Origin: an uncultured Carboxylicivirga sp.
GTDB lineage: Bacteria > Bacteroidota > Bacteroidia > Bacteroidales > Marinilabiliaceae
DNA length: 64,000 bases
Direction: 5' to 3'
NCBI RefSeq assembly: GCF_963674565.1
Contig: NZ_OY771430.1
Location: forward strand, 3,038,001-3,102,000
This document shows positions 11,920-22,533 of this stretch, one piece after another. The notes under the pieces were generated by a model, which did not search any database, was not told where the DNA came from, and worked only from the letters and a program-made list of their open reading frames with translations. Made by a program: the position numbers and the translations under genes. Position 1 is the stretch's first letter. Every line of letters starts with the position of its first letter.

Positions 11920-14900
11920 CTATTCATTTTTACCAACAAACAATTTCTCAACCTTTATATGGTTTAGTGATTGGGCTTTCACAATATAAACACCCGTTTG
12001 CTTAGGTAATGTCAAAATTGTCTGTTCAGAAACAATCAACTTCTTTTCAATCATATCTCCATTAATCGAATATAATCCTACCAGAGCTTGACCATAACTA
12101 GAATTTAATAAATCACTTGTGACTTTGACAACAGCCTTACTACCTAACTTGTAAATATTGATATTCTCATTTTGGGACAACTCTGCATCATCTAAATCAG
12201 AAACTTTTGTTGTAACATCGGAGAAATGTATAACAAACCGATCATTACTTTGACTTGCCATTGGTGTAAATACATATTCTTTATTTGTTCTTAGATCAAT
12301 AAAAAGATCCAAATCCTTATCTTCAAGATAAACCAATGTTGAAACGTCAAAATCATCAATATTTGTTACTTTAATTCTCAAATCACCTTCCCAATTATCA
12401 TCTATTTTATAACCCAATTCTACTAGTCTGATGGTTGAAGGTTCAGGCAAGATATTAATTGCAACAAAATTACTTTGTTTTAGAGTATAGAAATAAGCAA
12501 TATTTGGATTATCACTAATCTTTTTCTTAGAATCAACTTTACTAAAGATATGGCTTCCTTCCTGAGTACAGACCATTGCAATTTCATCCTCAAACAATCC
12601 ATTATCCAACTTCAGCCTTAAAACATTATCCTCATTTTTTGTTGACTTCAACAATGCAGAGTGATGAACCCTGGCTCCTTTATTAACCCCAAATTCTCCA
12701 TTGGATGTACAGTTAATCCAGAAAGCCTGCATTGGAGCAATGTACTTAGTTCCTCCATTTACACCCTGACCAGTTGTTCTATTATAAGTGGCCAAATCCC
12801 GCTCTCCTGCATATGTTGTTCTTGTATAAATTGTTTCACTTATATTTGAAAAATTCCATTGATTTGATATACTCACATCCAGAAAGGCAGGATACGGGTT
12901 AGCAACCAGTTCCCATCCTTTTTGTATTGAATAAGTATAATCTCCATACCTTGCTCTTCCTTCAAAACTTATTGTCTCCGGATCTTTATATATCACACTA
13001 TAACCCTGAAGTGGCTCCTGATCAAAATCATATGAATCGTCATCCATCTCAATCCAACCTTTATTATATCTATAAACACGAGCTCTGTCATTATCAGAAG
13101 CATATAAATCGGCTGCCGTAACACCATCGACAGGTGATCCAATATACCAGTAACGACGTGAATCAAAAGTAAAATCAACTTTTTCCACTCCATTACCACT
13201 AATTGTTCCATTATTGATAAAAGAAGCCATCATCTCTGAATTATTATTCTGAATGATAAATTGTCCTTCATTGGTTAAATCACCATCTATTGTAAACTGA
13301 CTTCCAGGCGACATAGTAAGTGTTGCTCCAGTGTTGATTGTTAAATCAAGTGCAAATGCATTGCCTCCAATAACAGGCTGGTAAGCAGTGGTACTAATTT
13401 CAACTTCTGAACTAATATTCGGTACAGCCCCCTGACTCCAGTTTTCTGATTTAAACCAATCGGTTTCAAAACCTGAAGCTCCACCTAGCCATTCGTATAC
13501 AGAACTTGGAGTTATAGAACCCCATGTAAATATATTACCACTCGCTGTTTCATTAAACTCACTTTCAATTGTTGAAGTAATGGTGCCGTTTGTGGCACCG
13601 CCATCGATTATATTATCACCGATTTCATTCCACTGGTCAGTTGTTCCCAACCTCCATTCAACAATGCGTAAATTATCTCTCTCATCAGAATCAACTGATA
13701 CTCCACTTTGAGAATCCCAACGAACTGTAACATTGGCTTCAGCTGTTTCAGGGCCTTTTACTTTCCAATATTCTCCATGGCTCACATAGTTAAGAGGAGA
13801 AAGTAATTGATCTGGATCATAACCTCCTGACAATGGATTAGCAGCAATATACTCGGCCTCCCATATACCCGTTGTACCTGATTGAATTCCAGACAAACTC
13901 ACTATACCAATTCTTCCATTATTTCCAACTGGAAAATCAAAAGTATCATTATTAGGTATTCTTTTTCTTAGAGGACCATTAACGTATGAACTACTACTTC
14001 CTCCTTGCACACCCGAAGATGCGGGATTTGTAATAGTGAGTGTATTTACTGAAGTTGTATTAATCACACCTGAGGTTAATAATAATTTATTTCCAACCTC
14101 GATAGGATTGTTGATAGTTAAACCGGCAACATTGCTAATTTCAAGATTATTGAAATCATTAGAACTAATAAAATCACCAGTTAACTCCTGAGGATCTGCA
14201 CCTTTAAAGGTAATTGTAGCATTATCAATACCAGCAGAAAAGGACCCATTATTTAATACCAAATCTTTTTCAAGCAAATATGATTTATTATAAAGGTTAA
14301 TTAACGCAAGATTAGCATCATCTCCATCAATAATTACATCACCATGAAAAGTCAGGTTACCATTTGGCAGATTTCTTTCTTCTGTTCCTGTAAAAATCAC
14401 ATTATTTACCTCAACAAAATTACTCAGAACAGAATATCCAATAGTTCCGTCAAACTCAAATGTTCCCCCATTACTCTTAATAAAATCATTATATGAGGCC
14501 GAAGGCATTGCTCCATCATAAATATGAAGAACACCGGTTCCAAAAATATCACCCAAACGATGACCATAGGTACTACCAAGACTTAATCTTCCAGAGCTAT
14601 TGATAGTTGTAGTATAAGCCGTAACAAAATTTGTAGACATTGTTACATTATGGTTAATTTCCACCCTTGCTCCTCTTGGCCCTCCTGCAGGGGCTACAGG
14701 CGACCAAATTGCATCAGACCAGTTACCATCAGCAATAGTTGTATACACTGGAACCTCATCAGGTATAGCTCCTTTCTTTGTTACTGTCTGAGGTTCAACT
14801 CCTGCTGTATAATCTCCTGATATTCCCAAATCATTTGTTCCGGTAAAAGTAAAGGTTAAATAATCATTGGTTTCATCATAAGAATCCTGATCATATTTCG

Positions 14901-17900
14901 TCCATTGATAAGATCCGTCGTTTAATAAACGTGCAGTTATGTAGTCAGACTGATCATAGGACGGACTATTTACCAATGCTAAATCATCGTTTGCATAGAA
15001 ATTAACCGTTGCATCAAAATCAGTTATCTCATCACTTCTCAGAATCCAGTAAAATTGCAATGCATTTTCATTATCAACAATCTCTACATCCGGAGATTCA
15101 TCATCCTCAATTAAAGTAGGATGAACCTCATGTGACGCTTTTACGGTTATACTTCCAGTAGTCGATGTAACTGAATTAATCGACATCTCCACCGGAGTAT
15201 ACACACCATTTGATCCCATTGGAAAAATCAACTCCTTGGTTCCCGGACCAGAATAAGTTCCAAATAACTGTTTCACTCCAGCGTCAACATAGGACTTGGT
15301 AGTCTGAATCATATTTGTTTCTCCAAATGCATTAACAGGCGTTATTAAAGCATCTTTACTTAACGTTAAAAGATTTCCACCTATATCAAACACTCCATTC
15401 TCCAATTCTAATCCGTGCTCAATATATACATCAAATCCATCAGTAACTTTTATGCCATTAGAATTATTTACTCTAAGCTTTCCAATTGAACCATTACCTG
15501 ATAAATTTTGCAAGATTGATCCATCCATTACAATGCCAGCACCACTACCACCATAATTATGCTCACCATTATTCACAAAATTTCCTTTTAAGGTAATAGT
15601 ATGATCATTATCGTTTAGAGTTCCCGATAATTCAAACTCATCATTTACCTGGATATCTCCATTTAAATCCAATTGCCCATTACCTTCCTTAATCAGATTA
15701 TTAAAGGTGACGGCAGATGTTCCAGTTATATTCTGATCTATATCTCCAGTAAATGTAACAGTATTATCTCCTGTTTCAAATGATCCATCATTTTGTAAAT
15801 CACCACCAATAGTGACATCTTGATCGTTACAATCAAAAGTTGACCCAGAATCAATAATCAGATTATTTAAGATCAAATCCTCTACCCAAATAGTTGCAGA
15901 CGGGTTATGAATGCTTGAATTATCAACTTTAACATTCTCTAAACCTATAGAAGATCGTATACCAATATTTTGTGCAGTAGGTGTAGATGCATTTCCTAGC
16001 TGAACAGTTACCCCATCCCCTATAGTACTTTGGTCTGGCTGCAAAAACAAGGCCGCTCTAACGGGAGATGATTGCTGTCTGACTATCTGCAATGTACCTC
16101 CTGTGAATGTAAATTCACTACCTGTATTATGAACTTCTAAAACACCTCTACCACCTTCGGTAGCCGAGGTTTCACCCAGAATAACATCACCACCTGTTTG
16201 ACGATACTTTAAGATTCCTTCATCTGCAGTCAGGGAACCTCTAACCTGACCTCCAACAACTAATGAACCTCCTGTCGCTATTGACAGAACTGCATTACCT
16301 GATGCTGAAAATTCAATATTGTTATTTGCCCCAGACATATCTAACGTACCACTATTCACATCAAGTGTTCCGTCGAGTATTATATTTGAATTTCCATTTG
16401 CATAAGCAACTCCTTGTAAAAGTTTAAGACCAGATGTACTTGGAATAAAGAAATCATCATCCCCTGTAGTGAGATTAAGATCTACATCCGGATTATTAAC
16501 TATAAACATTCCATTCGTTAATTCCAAAGCCTTTTGTATACCGACTCCTAAGGTTGGCCCATTTAGATTAAAATCTGTATTAAATGTTGCTTCAATTGAA
16601 TTCGACGAACCTTTATCTATGATAAGTCTATAAAGATTAGCAATATCACCATTCACATATGAATAGGTCATATTAGTGTTCCCAACAAGATTTAATACAA
16701 CCTTGTCTTCATCAGCGGCTGTCCATAACTGTATCCCATCAGATCCTGAACCTTCTGATGCCTGATAAATATTTCCATATACATTTAATGTATGTTCAAT
16801 TCCATTTGTTGATGGATTATCTATAGCTAAGAGACTTGAGGCGTTCGCCATTATAATATCCCCTTGAACAGTTATGGTTCTGCTTGTTCCATTATTAGCA
16901 TATAGCAATTGCGCTCCACCGCCTGAAGGAGAACCTTCAGATGGATCTGATTCGAAGAAGAGAAGATCACCTCCAATTAAGAAATCACCTGTTATACCAT
17001 TATTTAGTAAAAGATTAGCATCGCCCAAAATTTCAAGATTACCATTAATATTCATATCCTTTTCAATGGTAATATCATAATCATTTCCTCCCCATCCACT
17101 ATTGGCCAACAATAAATTAGGTACCTCTTCAGGAATATTATTAATTACTCTTGGATTAACACCATTTTCATAAGCAATGTAGGATGAATCATTATCAACA
17201 AATTCTCCCAGATCCATAAGCGTAAAATCCGGATCACTATATCTGTTCCAGAATAATCCCTCTCCTCTTACCAAGCCAGCTGTTAACTGACCTGAACCAT
17301 TATTAATACAAAGGGTTGGTCTGAATTGGAATGCAGATCGATAGACTCTCTCTGTTGGATTTCCATCACTATCCTTCATTTGAGTAAATATTAATTCAGC
17401 CACTTCTTCCTGCGTATTATCAATCCAAACACCATGTGGCTGTCCTTGAAGAGTTGGCTTCTGAGCATCTTCCCAAGGAACCCAACCTATTACTGCAATA
17501 TCACCTGCTTCGGGATACTCATTATTACCATTTGGACATTCTGGCTGACGACTGTCATGATATTCATAAGAATCGATTGTTCCATTTCCATCTAGGTCAT
17601 TAAGAAGATCATTTCTTGTCCAAGTATAACGATCAGTCCAGCGAGGTTCCCTGGCTGCTCCACCTGTTGAAGAGCCATGATCTCTTGTGTAGAAAATAGA
17701 AACACTACCTGTAAAACGATTTTCCCGACCTGCTGTATAATTGGCAACATCTAACGGGAATCGCCCACCGGAACCATCATCATAGGTTATTATATTGTTT
17801 GAATCATCTACATATCCAGTATCATCGATGTATAATCTTGAATAAGGATCAACTGACAATACTTTTCCTGGCACGCACAAATTTTCCTGAGATGATACAT

Positions 17901-20900
17901 CATCATCATCATAGTAAAATAAAAATTTAACATCTGGCGAATTTGAGAAACCTTCATTATCCAATTTCCAATAATATGATAACATATTTCCACCATTCTG
18001 TACATCTGTTGTTTGTAATTCGCCATCCACCGGAACAATGGTTATGTATCCACCACCTGCTGGAACATTAGCAAGATTTATACTTACCGGTGTATATTTA
18101 TCAAGCACTCCAATTGGGAATACGACATTGGTATTATCAGCCAGTCCATCTTCAATTAAACGGGTCAGTCCTCCGTCCGAAGCATTACCATCTCCATAAA
18201 ACATTTCTGTAGAAGCATTACCATCAGTAACCCGATAAACATTTGTAGTTCCACCTCTGTGCAAATAATCGACCTTTAGATTATATGGTCCCATGTTTAT
18301 ACGACCTACATAATAGCTAATACGCTTGATGGTAACATCACTTGTTAATGTAATAATTTCAGTATCAGGTGCCGGATTCATTTTGATGTTTCCAAGAACA
18401 GCTCCATCTTCCGTATTAATTTCGATATCAGCATCTTTAAACATCACCAATGCATCAATGTTTGTAACACCATGCTCATAAACACCACATTGTGCATTCG
18501 ATTTTACATTTAAAGGCCCGAAAAGACGTATAGAATGTTCCCCCTGATCAAACATTCCAGATTGAACATCCATCACATTAGATACTCGTACTAATCTGGC
18601 ATGCCAATCTGTACCTACATTGCCGGCTTCTTTATTGGTATCACCTTTTAATATTACTTTTTTACCATCAGGTTTATTAATCGAAAGGTTATACAAGTAT
18701 AATTCATATCCATCATCCACATTATGACCAATATAAAATTCTGAATCTTCATCTCCATTAAATGTTAGTGTATTGTATGCACTTGCATTATTCCTAAACC
18801 ATAAACCATAATTGTTTGTACCATTCTCACTTTGTAGCTGAGCATCTTCAGATATAGAGAAGTTATGCCCAACGGTAATGTCCTGGCCATTATGATATAA
18901 AAAAGCATTTGTTTCAATAGTCAAATCATTAAGCACTATCAAAGGCTGTGCACTAAGATTTTCAGAACCTGCAACATTACTGGCATCTGCTAATACATGA
19001 TTGTACGTATTACCGGCAGAATTTGTAAGTCGCAAGTTATAAAATGGAGCTTTTGATGTAATATTAAAATCACTACTTGAACTAACATTACAAATAACAG
19101 TACCTCCGGTAACATTTATATTCTGTGAATCAGAGTTGATAAAAATACCACCCAAGCCTCCTGTTTGATGAACATTTAATGTACCACCACTCATGTTGAA
19201 TACATTTCCAGGATAGGTCATTGAAAATCTGTAATATTCGCTATTCATTGAACCAGCGATCAGATTCACGGTACCGCCACTTTGAACATACCCACCTACA
19301 TTATCAGAACCTAGTACAGATGTACGAATCACATTTGTATTTACAATTCCACCTTCAACCTTTATTAAGCCATTTTTTCGTGTTGTGATACCACTGGAAA
19401 CTTTTGATTCGAAAAGCCCTCCTGAGACCTGCAATGTACCATAAGGAACCGTAGCATTACCATTATTATTTAATACCGTAGCTCCATCGACCCAAAGCCT
19501 TGCTCTCTCTGGTATATCAAAATTCCCACTGTTACTAAGTGTTGATATACTAATATTAGCTCCTAACTTAACCGTTCCTGCAATCAGACCTAATGCATTA
19601 TTATTGGATGTACGATAAGGTTGATCACCGGAGTGACTTTCACTTGCAAATCCAAATAGATTGAAATAAGAAGCATCATCAGCATCAACAGATGCAACAT
19701 AAGTCTGATCAATTCCTTTATTTATTTCAATGCGGTAAAAATTAGTGACACCATTTAATTGTAAAGCCTGGTCAGATGATGTATTAATCAGATTTAAATC
19801 TACAATCCCATCTGTCGCCTCGCTGTTTGCAACTTGAGAAGTTCGATTGGTAAATTTTACAACTCCATTGTTAGTAAAATCACCCATTAAATTTAATTCA
19901 TGCCTGATATTACCTGTTCCGGTTGTAATACTACCATTGGATTGCACCCAAAGATTATTCCCAATATCAATAGTCAATCCGCTGGTTGAAGCATTATCAT
20001 TAATTTTAAGCTCACCTCTATTGATGTAACAACTTCCATTTACCTTAATATCATTAAGAACAGTTATTGTATTTGTCGAACTATTTAGATTTATTTCCAG
20101 ATTATAAAATTCTCTTGATGTCAAATAATCAAATCCACCTCCTGTATAGACGACCGTTCCTTCATCCAATCCTTCACTAACAAACCTGGTTGCATCTCCT
20201 TGTGGAAATTCATCTGATTCCAGGACTAAACGACCACTTCCATTTATTGTACCCCAATTATGTCCTGAAGTAGCACCAAGATCCAATGTTCCCCTTATTT
20301 CAATAATTGCATTTGATTTATTATTACTTGTTACATCAACTGTAATACCATTTTTTATGATGACTTTGTCAATGGCTGAAGTTGGTGATGTGGTTGGAGT
20401 ATAACCATTGGGAACATGAGTATTCTCTTGCACTGACCAAGTATCAGGATTATCCCAATCATCATTCAGCCATGCATAGTAAGTAACACCAGCTATACCT
20501 TCCAATGGTGCTGCAGATAAATCAACAGAACCAAGTGTAAAAAAGCCATCTGCCCAATCAGCACTATTGACTGTAAAAGTTAATTTATTTGCACTTGTTA
20601 GGGTTGCTGTGGCCGGCATCACAATATAAGTGCCTCCTTCAGCACTTTTATACAACAAAACATAATCAGCTGTTCCGGAGAAATACTTACCATCCTCAAA
20701 TCCTGTAAGATCAAATGTTATCTGAGGATCAAATGTTCCTGTTCGCTGGATGTACCAACTTCTTCCCCAGGCGCCTGCAGCATTGGACAATCCGGTTTCG
20801 ACGTTTGAAACGTTATTAGAAACTCCGTTATGAGCTGCAAATAAATAGTTTCCTGATGACAAATTATCAGTTACAAGTTCTAATCCACCCAAAGAATAAA

Positions 20901-21804
20901 TCAGCGATGCCCCATCACTTTCAACACCAACACCTCCAAAATCATTAATATGCGAACCAACATTAGCATTGGTAAAACCATCCTTTGATATTGTAAAATC
21001 AGTATCAAACTGAGCATATTTTAAATTGAGATAATTATTGACTATGGAAACTTCTGCTTGTGAAAGTTGTCTATCATATACGATTACCTCTGCAATGTCG
21101 CCTTCAAAAGCCTGATTAGCCTGATATCCTCCGTCAACATCATCCTGTTCTCCTCCAATAGCAAAACAACCAAGTGAAGTAAATAGAGTAGTACCCAGCG
21201 AATGATTTAAAGGGGTTCCATTATCTTTATAAAAAAACGCGTTACCATCAGAACTAGACCATGTTTGAGTTAATATATGCCAATTATTATCATTTAAACT
21301 TTCATTACTATCCCAACCACTTCCTTTTATAAATGTATTTAAAGAAGAGGCATCGTATACTAGGTATTCATTATCCTGAGATGCTACAGCATATGAAATA
21401 AATGCTTCTGTTGAATTTGCTGTACGCGCGACAATAAAAGTAGAGATCGCCTCATCTGGCATATCGAAATTCAACCTCCTTATTCGGTTGTTAGACTGAC
21501 TAAATTCTGCAATTGAGTTACCATTTAAAACTCCTTCTCTAAATATTGGAGATAATATCTCATCTGACTGGGAGAGATCATTCCCATTTCCAGATAAATC
21601 AGTCCAATTGGTAATGTAATCATTCTCAGACAATCCTAATGATTCTCCATCAAGCCACAAAACAATTCGCGGATTTCCATCCGATCCATCTTTATTTCCA
21701 ATTCCACCAGGCCCATTCTGAGCCGATATTAATAAATTAGCAGTAAGAAAAACGATACTAAAAACGACTTTAGTAACTTTTGTAACCTCAAAAAAACTTC
21801 TCAT
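11920..21804 (-). CDS. Giant secreted surface protein with LamG-like domain and T9SS type A sorting domain
   Basis: This 3294-aa protein starts with a signal peptide (hydrophobic VVFSIVFLTANLLISAQ, cleavage after about residue 29). Residues ~45-270 form a concanavalin A/LamG-like domain (IVLWLDGESLG, WTDLSGNGNDL). The middle ~2500 residues are beta-rich, full of short G-x-L/V and N-N-G runs like a beta-helix. They contain three related modules starting FP(I/M/V)G at about residues 1228, 2193 and 2623, two of them continuing YTPV. From about 2880 a module shared with the next two secreted proteins begins (SRRYWYIG, LVANPYP, YIAPMQAFW). The last ~85 residues are a T9SS type A sorting domain ending GVYIVKAQSLNHIKVEKLFVG. 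It is expected to be exported by Sec, then T9SS, and anchored on the surface. Adhesion or glycan binding is plausible but unproven. Confidence 0.85.
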   Translation of the reverse strand: MRSFFEVTKVTKVVFSIVFLTANLLISAQNGPGGIGNKDGSDGNPRIVLWLDGESLGLSENDYITNWTDLSGNGNDLSQSDEILSPIFREGVLNGNSIAEFSQSNNRIRRLNFDMPDEAISTFIVARTANSTEAFISYAVASQDNEYLVYDASSLNTFIKGSGWDSNESLNDNNWHILTQTWSSSDGNAFFYKDNGTPLNHSLGTTLFTSLGCFAIGGEQDDVDGGYQANQAFEGDIAEVIVYDRQLSQAEVSIVNNYLNLKYAQFDTDFTISKDGFTNANVGSHINDFGGVGVESDGASLIYSLGGLELVTDNLSSGNYLFAAHNGVSNNVSNVETGLSNAAGAWGRSWYIQRTGTFDPQITFDLTGFEDGKYFSGTADYVLLYKSAEGGTYIVMPATATLTSANKLTFTVNSADWADGFFTLGSVDLSAAPLEGIAGVTYYAWLNDDWDNPDTWSVQENTHVPNGYTPTTSPTSAIDKVIIKNGITVDVTSNNKSNAIIEIRGTLDLGATSGHNWGTINGSGRLVLESDEFPQGDATRFVSEGLDEGTVVYTGGGFDYLTSREFYNLEINLNSSTNTITVLNDIKVNGSCYINRGELKINDNASTSGLTIDIGNNLWVQSNGSITTGTGNIRHELNLMGDFTNNGVVKFTNRTSQVANSEATDGIVDLNLINTSSDQALQLNGVTNFYRIEINKGIDQTYVASVDADDASYFNLFGFASESHSGDQPYRTSNNNALGLIAGTVKLGANISISTLSNSGNFDIPERARLWVDGATVLNNNGNATVPYGTLQVSGGLFESKVSSGITTRKNGLIKVEGGIVNTNVIRTSVLGSDNVGGYVQSGGTVNLIAGSMNSEYYRFSMTYPGNVFNMSGGTLNVHQTGGLGGIFINSDSQNINVTGGTVICNVSSSSDFNITSKAPFYNLRLTNSAGNTYNHVLADASNVAGSENLSAQPLIVLNDLTIETNAFLYHNGQDITVGHNFSISEDAQLQSENGTNNYGLWFRNNASAYNTLTFNGDEDSEFYIGHNVDDGYELYLYNLSINKPDGKKVILKGDTNKEAGNVGTDWHARLVRVSNVMDVQSGMFDQGEHSIRLFGPLNVKSNAQCGVYEHGVTNIDALVMFKDADIEINTEDGAVLGNIKMNPAPDTEIITLTSDVTIKRISYYVGRINMGPYNLKVDYLHRGGTTNVYRVTDGNASTEMFYGDGNASDGGLTRLIEDGLADNTNVVFPIGVLDKYTPVSINLANVPAGGGYITIVPVDGELQTTDVQNGGNMLSYYWKLDNEGFSNSPDVKFLFYYDDDDVSSQENLCVPGKVLSVDPYSRLYIDDTGYVDDSNNIITYDDGSGGRFPLDVANYTAGRENRFTGSVSIFYTRDHGSSTGGAAREPRWTDRYTWTRNDLLNDLDGNGTIDSYEYHDSRQPECPNGNNEYPEAGDIAVIGWVPWEDAQKPTLQGQPHGVWIDNTQEEVAELIFTQMKDSDGNPTERVYRSAFQFRPTLCINNGSGQLTAGLVRGEGLFWNRYSDPDFTLMDLGEFVDNDSSYIAYENGVNPRVINNIPEEVPNLLLANSGWGGNDYDITIEKDMNINGNLEILGDANLLLNNGITGDFLIGGDLLFFESDPSEGSPSGGGAQLLYANNGTSRTITVQGDIIMANASSLLAIDNPSTNGIEHTLNVYGNIYQASEGSGSDGIQLWTAADEDKVVLNLVGNTNMTYSYVNGDIANLYRLIIDKGSSNSIEATFNTDFNLNGPTLGVGIQKALELTNGMFIVNNPDVDLNLTTGDDDFFIPSTSGLKLLQGVAYANGNSNIILDGTLDVNSGTLDMSGANNNIEFSASGNAVLSIATGGSLVVGGQVRGSLTADEGILKYRQTGGDVILGETSATEGGRGVLEVHNTGSEFTFTGGTLQIVRQQSSPVRAALFLQPDQSTIGDGVTVQLGNASTPTAQNIGIRSSIGLENVKVDNSSIHNPSATIWVEDLILNNLIIDSGSTFDCNDQDVTIGGDLQNDGSFETGDNTVTFTGDIDQNITGTSAVTFNNLIKEGNGQLDLNGDIQVNDEFELSGTLNDNDHTITLKGNFVNNGEHNYGGSGAGIVMDGSILQNLSGNGSIGKLRVNNSNGIKVTDGFDVYIEHGLELENGVFDIGGNLLTLSKDALITPVNAFGETNMIQTTKSYVDAGVKQLFGTYSGPGTKELIFPMGSNGVYTPVEMSINSVTSTTGSITVKASHEVHPTLIEDDESPDVEIVDNENALQFYWILRSDEITDFDATVNFYANDDLALVNSPSYDQSDYITARLLNDGSYQWTKYDQDSYDETNDYLTFTFTGTNDLGISGDYTAGVEPQTVTKKGAIPDEVPVYTTIADGNWSDAIWSPVAPAGGPRGARVEINHNVTMSTNFVTAYTTTINSSGRLSLGSTYGHRLGDIFGTGVLHIYDGAMPSASYNDFIKSNGGTFEFDGTIGYSVLSNFVEVNNVIFTGTEERNLPNGNLTFHGDVIIDGDDANLALINLYNKSYLLEKDLVLNNGSFSAGIDNATITFKGADPQELTGDFISSNDFNNLEISNVAGLTINNPIEVGNKLLLTSGVINTTSVNTLTITNPASSGVQGGSSSSYVNGPLRKRIPNNDTFDFPVGNNGRIGIVSLSGIQSGTTGIWEAEYIAANPLSGGYDPDQLLSPLNYVSHGEYWKVKGPETAEANVTVRWDSQSGVSVDSDERDNLRIVEWRLGTTDQWNEIGDNIIDGGATNGTITSTIESEFNETASGNIFTWGSITPSSVYEWLGGASGFETDWFKSENWSQGAVPNISSEVEISTTAYQPVIGGNAFALDLTINTGATLTMSPGSQFTIDGDLTNEGQFIIQNNNSEMMASFINNGTISGNGVEKVDFTFDSRRYWYIGSPVDGVTAADLYASDNDRARVYRYNKGWIEMDDDSYDFDQEPLQGYSVIYKDPETISFEGRARYGDYTYSIQKGWELVANPYPAFLDVSISNQWNFSNISETIYTRTTYAGERDLATYNRTTGQGVNGGTKYIAPMQAFWINCTSNGEFGVNKGARVHHSALLKSTKNEDNVLRLKLDNGLFEDEIAMVCTQEGSHIFSKVDSKKKISDNPNIAYFYTLKQSNFVAINILPEPSTIRLVELGYKIDDNWEGDLRIKVTNIDDFDVSTLVYLEDKDLDLFIDLRTNKEYVFTPMASQSNDRFVIHFSDVTTKVSDLDDAELSQNENINIYKLGSKAVVKVTSDLLNSSYGQALVGLYSINGDMIEKKLIVSEQTILTLPKQTGVYIVKAQSLNHIKVEKLFVGKNE

Positions 21805-22123
21805 ATAGTTGGTTTAATTCCTTTTAGTTAGGTCGTAATTGTTATTTAGTTAATAACAAAACGCGAAAATAGTATGAATAGAACAAAAAGATCATAAAGT
21901 CAAATTCATCTTTGACTAACATTTAAATATTATTGATTAATACTCTTGACATTAGATTTTAATCAAAAACATTTAAACGATTCAGTAACCTTTTGAACAT
22001 TTCATCAATTAATCCTAATGAGTAACTATCTTTTTATTTTCTAGCATTGATTTAGCAAAAATCAATTACTAACTTTTGAAACGAATCTAAACCAACTACT
22101 CACGGATATTATAAACACTCAAC
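21805..22123. other. Divergent intergenic region
   Basis: This 319-nt AT-rich region separates the giant gene from the response regulator. It presumably carries both promoters, but I see no clear -33/-7 pair, hairpin or repeat. Confidence 0.4.
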
Positions 22124-22483
22124 ATGAAAAAAATTCTAATCATTGATGATGCCGATGACACCAGAAAAACCTTAAAAACACTTCTAAGAGATCAGGACAT
22201 AGAAATTTTGGAAGCTTGCAATGGCGTTGAAGGATGGGACATTATCATTAAAGAACATCCTGATCTTATCTTACTTGATTTACACATGCCTCAAAAAGAT
22301 GGCTTTTCAATTTTAGAGGATCTTGAAGAAGAATGGATGGGCATTCCTGTGGTTGTAGTGTCAGGAGATACAGAAGAAGAAACTATTGCCACCTGCAATT
22401 TCTTTGGGGCTAAAGCCTATTTAAAGAAGCCTATAGCTCTGGAGGAATTTAAAAAAGTAATAAAGGTTATTGAGGAGGCATAA
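22124..22483 (+). CDS. Single-domain CheY-like response regulator
   Basis: The 119-aa product is a stand-alone receiver domain without an output domain. The acidic pocket is D8-D9, the phospho-acceptor is D52 (LILLDLHMP), the switch residue is S80 (VVVSGD) and the conserved Lys is K102 (LKKP), so all active residues are present. Single-domain receivers work in phosphorelays or by docking on targets. No histidine kinase is nearby, so its partner is elsewhere. It sits alone on the plus strand between two giant minus-strand surface-protein genes, and the hairpin after it also ends the facing gene. Confidence 0.93.
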   Translation: MKKILIIDDADDTRKTLKTLLRDQDIEILEACNGVEGWDIIIKEHPDLILLDLHMPQKDGFSILEDLEEEWMGIPVVVVSGDTEEETIATCNFFGAKAYLKKPIALEEFKKVIKVIEEA

Positions 22484-22485
22484 TG

Positions 22486-22515
22486 AAAAAGGGCGATCAA
22501 AATGATCGCCCTCTC
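22486..22515. terminator. Terminator between the response regulator and the 1949-aa protein gene
   Basis: The arms agggcgatca and tgatcgccct (22490-22499 / 22503-22512) pair around an aaa loop. A run of T residues follows on the minus strand; the plus strand has only a weak T-rich tail. Confidence 0.75.
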
Positions 22516-22533
22516 TTATCTTTCACAATAAGA

